A DNA stretch of 33,266 nt from CAYVQU01 sp964453155 (GTDB taxonomy: Bacteria; Chloroflexota; Anaerolineae; Anaerolineales; UBA11858), in assembly GCA_964453155.1 (NCBI GenBank), contig CAYVQU010000044.1, positions 1-33,266 on the forward strand, read 5' to 3'. Shown here piece by piece: positions 28,842-33,266 of this stretch. The translations under genes and the position numbers were made by a program. The notes under the pieces are model-generated. The model saw only the letters and a program-made list of their open reading frames with translations. It did no database searches and had not been told where the DNA came from. Each line of letters begins with the position of its first letter. Positions within the stretch are counted from its first letter, which is position 1.

Positions 28842-30020
28842 TTACTCTTGGGCCTCGATTATCCCAACAGCTACAAAACCTTCATCTTGTGAGATGGTGA
28901 GTTGAACTTCTTTACCATCTTTGGTGAAACCCATAATGGCCACCGGTGGCGTTACGAAATCTTGGGTGGGAGTGTACCCCAGATTTTCCATCTCGGTTCG
29001 GTAGAATTCAACGACCTCATCGAAGGTGAAATTGGATTTATAGCTAATCAGCCCGGGGAAAGCCGCGTATTCGAAAGCATCGGACATAATTGGATAGTCG
29101 GAACTGACCTCCACTTCGAGGGGGCAAACAGTAGGTGGCATGATCTCTACTGGGATATTGAAATCAAAGAAATTCAATTCGTAATAAATATCCCCATCAA
29201 TTAGATCGCTCCCACTCAGAACTTCGCTTTGGCCCAGACCTTCGATCCACAGCCGCACCACGTAGCCACCTTCTTTGGCAATATAAATCCGGCCGTCATA
29301 GATCTCGACCATATCATATGTGGTGGGGTCATCAAAATCCATCGTGGTAGCGTCAATTTGAAATTGGAAAGTATCTACCCCATTAATAACCTCATCGGGC
29401 ATGACTCGCTGGGCGGTTCCCCCTAAAATTCCACCGGTATCGAGCATAGCTTCATAGGGATTGTCGGCTTCTTCATTCTCGAAAACGATACAACCGGTGT
29501 CCTGAGTGTAGAAATAGGAGGTCGTTTCAATTTGGGTAAAAGTGAACACCGTTCCGGCACCCATCAGGGCGTTTCCTTCCGCGTAGAATTCCAAGGTTGA
29601 AGCCATTGGGGCTTGACTGAAGGCCCCTAATCCATTGACAGTCCCGGTTACGGGTGAACCATCATCTAGTTGCCCCGAAAACGTGTACAACAAGGATTCG
29701 CGATAATACTCAACAGTGGGTTGATTGAATAAATCAGGATTATCCAGGTTTAGTGAATCTGGGCCAGCATCAGCACTGGAATTATCTTCAGGTGGCGTTG
29801 ATTCTTCGGTATCGACTTCGGCTGCAGGTTCAGCACTTTCTTCCTCTTGATTTTCAGAAGTTGTCGACCCGGTATCTGCTGGTTCATCGGGTTCCATCAC
29901 CTCCGATTCTGGGACGACAGCCGAGGTTTCACCTCCGCCACCGGCAAATAAATCACAAGCCAGACTTGCCATCGCTAGGGTCAAAACTGCAATTAGGATA
30001 TAAACCTTTGACTTCGACAT
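28842..30020 (-). CDS. Predicted lipoprotein of unknown function
   Basis: 392 aa with AAGGAGCG before the ATG. Lipoprotein signal (MASLAC), then a long acidic Ser/Glu/Pro-rich linker (about 30-95) and a globular domain of alternating beta strands (about 100-390) with no Cys clusters or heme motifs. I recognise no domain; the beta-rich body recalls LppX/LolA-like lipid- or ligand-binding lipoproteins, but this is impression only. The C-terminal part (DEVVEFYRTEMENLGYTP) resembles a small repeat found in other bacterial lipoproteins. It is monocistronic with its own terminator and probably unrelated to the cytochrome cluster. Confidence 0.75.
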   Translation of the reverse strand: MSKSKVYILIAVLTLAMASLACDLFAGGGGETSAVVPESEVMEPDEPADTGSTTSENQEEESAEPAAEVDTEESTPPEDNSSADAGPDSLNLDNPDLFNQPTVEYYRESLLYTFSGQLDDGSPVTGTVNGLGAFSQAPMASTLEFYAEGNALMGAGTVFTFTQIETTSYFYTQDTGCIVFENEEADNPYEAMLDTGGILGGTAQRVMPDEVINGVDTFQFQIDATTMDFDDPTTYDMVEIYDGRIYIAKEGGYVVRLWIEGLGQSEVLSGSDLIDGDIYYELNFFDFNIPVEIMPPTVCPLEVEVSSDYPIMSDAFEYAAFPGLISYKSNFTFDEVVEFYRTEMENLGYTPTQDFVTPPVAIMGFTKDGKEVQLTISQDEGFVAVGIIEAQE

Positions 30021-30353
30021 CTTACGCTCCTTACGATTGTATTTATAATAAAATCGATAAACTTAGTGTTATTATAGCTGATCGGGTCGTAAACCTCCTC
30101 ATTTGCGGGCATAAAATTCATGTAAATTTCAGATATGTCCAAAATCATATTAATTCGATGACGAGCACTACCCGACGAATAATTGAAAACCTTTATAATA
30201 TGAGCCTGTTTTTCCTAATGCATTTTTTGGAAAGTGCCTTGTATTTGATTTTAAATAACTCGAAAATTGCTAAGTCGTGACCGAAAATTTTGCCAATTTA
30301 TCTCAATACACGAACCGACATGTACTTAATATGTCATTAAGGAGTAAACTTTA
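30021..30353. other. Divergent intergenic region, AT-rich
   Basis: 333 bases between the minus-strand lipoprotein and the plus-strand aminotransferase. A TATAAT at 30194-30199 is a possible -10 box for the aminotransferase, but no clear -35 precedes it and the leader would be about 150 bases. No gene, repeat or convincing operator is seen. Confidence 0.3.
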
Positions 30354-31781
30354 ATGGATGCTGTGAAAGTAAATCAAAATATCCTTGAAATGGAGTACGC
30401 AGTCCGTGGGCCGATTCCACAACGGGCGGCAATTTTAAAACAAGAGGGGCGGACCATCATTCCATGCAATATTGGTAATCCCCAGGCACTGGGACAGGCC
30501 CCGATCACATATTATCGGCAGGTATTAAGTCTCATTGAAGAACCCTCCAAAATTCAACGTGAGCGTCAGTTGAAGGCTTTATTTGAGGAAACTCCCGGTA
30601 GTGATTTCGTTGCAGCCGATTTTATTTCTGATTATGTGTTGGATTTAAGTGCAGAAATATTGGAAAAACTTGGAACCGGAATGGGGGCTTATACCGAAAG
30701 TAAAGGAATTCGGTTTATTCGCGCAGCAGTAGCCAAATTTATTGATAACCGTGATGATATCTCATCTGTCAGAGGCGTGCCAGCAGATCCTGAAAGCATC
30801 TTCCTGACAACCGGAGCCAGCGAAGGTGTCAAAAACGTGATTGATTTGCTCATCGCGGCGCCCACCGACGGTATCATGATCCCCATTCCCCAATATCCAC
30901 TGTACTCAGCAACGATCAAGAAAGCTGGTGGTGTCCAGGTCAATTATTATCCTGACGAAGAGCAGGGCTGGGCTTTAGATCGGTCCATGTTGGATATTGC
31001 CTATTCTCAAGCCCAGGCCGATGGCGTAGATGTCAAAGGGATCGTCGTTATCAATCCAGGTAATCCCACCGGGGCCGTACTGAGTGCCGAGAGTGTGCGC
31101 GAAGTGATTCTTTTTGCGAAAGAAAATGGATTAGTTATCATTGCCGACGAGGTTTATCAAGAGAATGTGTATGCGGGAGAATTCGTTTCATTCGCACAAG
31201 CACTGGGGACTGAGCCGGTTCCATTATTTAGTCTGCATTCTATTTCAAAGGGTTATTATGGCGAGTGCGGGCATCGCGGCGGTTACCTGGAGGTTCGAAA
31301 TCCCCCCAAAGTTGCGGGAACGGATTTTGATTTCATTGATTTACTGACCAAACAAGCCTCGGTGAGTTTATGTTCGAATACGGCGGGCCAAATCCTGACT
31401 TATTTGATGGTTTCTCCACCGGAAGAGGGCACCCAGCCGTTTGAACAATTCCAGCAAGAACGCCTACAAATCCTGGCCGACCTCCACGAAAAAGCCACGT
31501 TAATTAAAGCTGCTTTCTCAGAAATGAAAGGGGTGGAATGTTTTGGCGAAATCGCGGCGATGTATTTGTTCCCGCGGTTAAATGATCTTCCAGCCGGAAA
31601 GACAGACTTTGATTACTGCTGGGCACTCCTCGAAGAGACCGGGTTATGTGTGGTCAATGGCTCGGGGTTTGGACAAGCCAAGGGCACCAGCCACCTCAGG
31701 ATTGCGTTTTTGCCCCCTAAGGAATTACTGGCCGAGGTTCTCCCTAAGTGGATCGAATTCCACAACAATTATGTCGGATAA
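30354..31781 (+). CDS. Alanine aminotransferase-type PLP enzyme
   Basis: 475 aa with AAGGAG nine bases before the ATG. Fold type I class I/II aminotransferase: GMGAYTESKGI (pyridine-stacking region), TTGASEGVKNVI, IPIPQYPLYSA, VINPGNPTGAVLS (substrate/PLP Asn), IIADEVYQENVY (Asp contacting PLP nitrogen) and HSISKGYYGECGHRGGY with the Schiff-base Lys. The last motif and the length are typical of eukaryote-type alanine/glyoxylate aminotransferases, which exchange alanine and 2-oxoglutarate for pyruvate and glutamate. Cytoplasmic and monocistronic, with a strong terminator. It has no evident link to the electron-transfer genes. Confidence 0.9.
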   Translation: MDAVKVNQNILEMEYAVRGPIPQRAAILKQEGRTIIPCNIGNPQALGQAPITYYRQVLSLIEEPSKIQRERQLKALFEETPGSDFVAADFISDYVLDLSAEILEKLGTGMGAYTESKGIRFIRAAVAKFIDNRDDISSVRGVPADPESIFLTTGASEGVKNVIDLLIAAPTDGIMIPIPQYPLYSATIKKAGGVQVNYYPDEEQGWALDRSMLDIAYSQAQADGVDVKGIVVINPGNPTGAVLSAESVREVILFAKENGLVIIADEVYQENVYAGEFVSFAQALGTEPVPLFSLHSISKGYYGECGHRGGYLEVRNPPKVAGTDFDFIDLLTKQASVSLCSNTAGQILTYLMVSPPEEGTQPFEQFQQERLQILADLHEKATLIKAAFSEMKGVECFGEIAAMYLFPRLNDLPAGKTDFDYCWALLEETGLCVVNGSGFGQAKGTSHLRIAFLPPKELLAEVLPKWIEFHNNYVG

Positions 31782-31820
31782 AAAAATTGGCCCCCAAATT
31801 TGGGGGCCAATTATCTTTTT
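31782..31820. terminator. Bidirectional terminator after the aminotransferase
   Basis: A perfect palindrome with arms ATTGGCCCCCAAA / TTTGGGGGCCAAT, A6 on the left and a T-rich right flank, between convergent genes. Confidence 0.85.
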
Positions 31821-31841
31821 AGGATGGTTTTCTTAGGGAAT

Positions 31842-32324
31842 TTACTGACAAACGAGCGACCAGTTCTGCTCGTACAAATCCCAAGCTGCAGTTACGACGA
31901 CGGTCTCAAATTCGGGCACAAAACCCGCGCAAAATGCTGAATCGCCCGAATTCAAACGTTCTAATTCAGAGTCAGCATCATTTAATCGGGATGTGAGCAG
32001 GGCAACATCATCTGCAGACAAGTTTTGACGGTCTACGAACAACCGGCGACTGACTTCAGCTCTCAACTCGATTAGCAATTGACGATATTGCTCATCAGGC
32101 AAAGTGGTAACTGAATATCGCCCGCCCTGACCGGAAAAGACATCGACGATCTGTCCGGGCTGAATACTGCGCGTGTACCCTTTTCTATTATCGGGGACCC
32201 TAACCAAAACCCGCAAACGGGCATCACTTATATTTTGAATGCGGATGAACGAACACCCCGAAAGGGCTAAGACGACCAGCAGTAGCCCACAGACGATGAT
32301 TTTTGATTTATTTATGGATTTCAT
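31842..32324 (-). CDS. Small predicted lipoprotein
   Basis: 160 aa from the ATG at 32324, preferred over the longer open frame to 32603, which would overlap the upstream gene and lacks a signal. Signal with lipobox LSGC. The mature part (RLRVLVRVPDNRKGYTRSIQ, IVDVFSGQGGRYSV) looks beta-rich, followed by helices with ELRAEVSRRLFVDRQNL and two Cys near the C-terminus. No family recognised. It lies 16 bases downstream of the next gene and is likely co-transcribed with it; both are envelope proteins with a similar small domain. Confidence 0.75.
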   Translation of the reverse strand: MKSINKSKIIVCGLLLVVLALSGCSFIRIQNISDARLRVLVRVPDNRKGYTRSIQPGQIVDVFSGQGGRYSVTTLPDEQYRQLLIELRAEVSRRLFVDRQNLSADDVALLTSRLNDADSELERLNSGDSAFCAGFVPEFETVVVTAAWDLYEQNWSLVCQ

Positions 32325-32340
32325 TTGGATTTCTCTACGT

Positions 32341-33096
32341 TCACTGCTGACATAAAGCTGAGGTTGCCATATCAATCTCGTCTGGATTTTGGGAGGAGAC
32401 TCCCTCCTGGGTGATTGCAATCCCCTCGGGGACCACCACAAATTGAAACGAGTCCCCCGAGCCAATCCGCATCCGACAGATCCCTCCCGGTTGACCAGAG
32501 GGGGTGGTAAGCTCAAACTCATAATGGCCCGGTTCAATACTGCCAAACCCTGAGATGCCCAAAGGCTCAATCTCATCGCTGTTGACCGAATTTGGTTCGC
32601 CATCCTCGGTATCCAGGCGGGTTAGGTTGATATCCACCGGCTCATCCGCTATGTTCACAACCGAAATTTCACCATACCCCATCCCGATGGCATTTTGGAT
32701 TGTCCGCCGGGAAATCTGTCCGGTGGAGTATAGATAATAGCCACCCCCGCCCACAACCGCTACCAAACAGATGATCACTGCCGCACTAATCGCCAGCGTG
32801 ATGAAACACGAGGCAGCCCGGCTGCGTTTTTTCTTGGGTTTGACAGTTGGCGCGGCAGGCATTGGCGGTGGGACATTTATGGGCTGCGAATGAACCGGCG
32901 GTTGCCCTTCCGCCCAGCTTGTCCCATTCCAACGGAGCCAGGCACCATCAGACCCGCGAATTTGCCACCAGGTGCCATCAGGGGTTTGGACCCGGAGTTG
33001 GTTGACCGCGTTTGTAAACGCATCTTGCGAGAGTTGACCGGATCGATATTGTTGGACAAGTTGTTGATACCGGTTTTGAGCCTGTTGAAAAACCAT
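32341..33096 (-). CDS. Single-pass membrane protein with N-terminal tryptophan-rich domain
   Basis: 251 aa. The cytoplasmic N-terminal part has a helical segment (YQQLVQQYRSGQLSQDAFTN) followed by a short Trp-rich motif (DGTWWQIRGSDGAWLRWNG) like those found in bacterial DUF2510-type and similar membrane proteins. Then a Pro-rich linker, basic residues (KPKKKRSR), one membrane helix (about 97-125) and an extracytoplasmic domain (about 135-251) with strands such as GEISVVNIADEPVDINLTRL. Function unknown. First gene of a two-gene unit. No good ribosome site is seen before the ATG (GGAAAAAT only). Confidence 0.75.
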   Translation of the reverse strand: MVFQQAQNRYQQLVQQYRSGQLSQDAFTNAVNQLRVQTPDGTWWQIRGSDGAWLRWNGTSWAEGQPPVHSQPINVPPPMPAAPTVKPKKKRSRAASCFITLAISAAVIICLVAVVGGGGYYLYSTGQISRRTIQNAIGMGYGEISVVNIADEPVDINLTRLDTEDGEPNSVNSDEIEPLGISGFGSIEPGHYEFELTTPSGQPGGICRMRIGSGDSFQFVVVPEGIAITQEGVSSQNPDEIDMATSALCQQ

Positions 33097-33266
33097 ATTT
33101 TTCCTTGAAGGCCAAAGTTGAAATTGGAGAGAATTGGTATAAATTCATTATAGCGGCTCTTTTCATGTGAATTGGTGAAAAAAGAATAAAAAAACTGCGG
33201 AACACGAATTGTGGTAGCAGAACATAATAGTGTGGTTAGTTACACCACTGTTGAATAAGAGCTAAA

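Noticed and set aside
1..33266. CRISPR arrays, tRNA or rRNA genes, insertion sequences
   Set aside because: No regularly spaced direct repeats, no tRNA cloverleaf or rRNA sequence, and no transposase or integrase was recognised anywhere in the window.

Overview
The window reads as a chromosomal segment from a bacterium of the Chloroflexota, most likely Anaerolineae-like. This is inferred from Pro/Thr/Glu-rich linkers, lipoprotein style, repeated 7TM NarX-like kinases and the Crp-type regulator; no rRNA or marker gene is present to prove it. It is dominated by extracytoplasmic electron transfer. I count 80 c-type heme attachment motifs in about 28.5 kb (CXXCH, plus one CX3CH and one CX4CH), spread over ten multiheme or heme-fused proteins and one heme-binding sensor kinase. 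No cytochrome c maturation genes are present.

Layout. (1) 1-5050, plus strand: a truncated NarX-like kinase with two heme motifs in its sensor domain, its NarL-like regulator, a small pseudo-receiver protein, then a decaheme lipoprotein made of two tandem pentaheme halves on a Cys-Pro-Glu stalk. (2) 5070-6788, minus: an octaheme tetrathionate reductase (OTR)-family protein with a C-terminal membrane anchor. (3) 7095-9216: a 7TM kinase and regulator. (4) 9549-13009: an operon of a 34-aa membrane peptide, a two-CW-like protein, a membrane-anchored octaheme cytochrome, a Tat-exported four-cluster ferredoxin and a NrfD/HybB-type quinone subunit. (5) 13121-17202, minus: a nonaheme cytochrome, a cytochrome b fused to a monoheme c domain, and a NapC-like protein with nine heme motifs ending in the same monoheme domain. 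(6) 17450-18724, minus: an octaheme protein on a collagen-like stalk, with an amber codon in its apparent signal peptide. (7) 19007-21195: a second 7TM kinase/regulator pair.

(8) 21426-25685: a 13-heme lipoprotein interrupted by an in-frame UGA followed by a SECIS-like hairpin, then a lipoprotein with six rhodanese domains. (9) 25797-26498: a Crp-family regulator. (10) 26558-28495, minus: a HaoC/HaoA-like pair (NapC-type tetraheme plus octaheme hydroxylamine-oxidoreductase-like lipoprotein). (11) 28842-33096: a lipoprotein, an alanine-type aminotransferase and two envelope proteins without obvious connection to the rest.

How it may work together (inference): quinol-linked membrane modules (NrfD/FeS/octaheme; cytochrome b/nonaheme/NapC-like; HaoC) exchange electrons with surface or periplasmic multiheme proteins acting on nitrogen and sulfur compounds (HAO-like, OTR-like, rhodaneses). 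Three NarX/NarL-type systems and one Crp-like regulator are encoded alongside. Three perfect TGTGA-N6-TCACA sites lie upstream of the cytochrome operons, and the recognition helix of the encoded Crp protein (R-E-x-x-x-R) is the type expected to read them. The strongest candidate novelty is the possible selenocysteine-containing multiheme cytochrome at 21426-23069.
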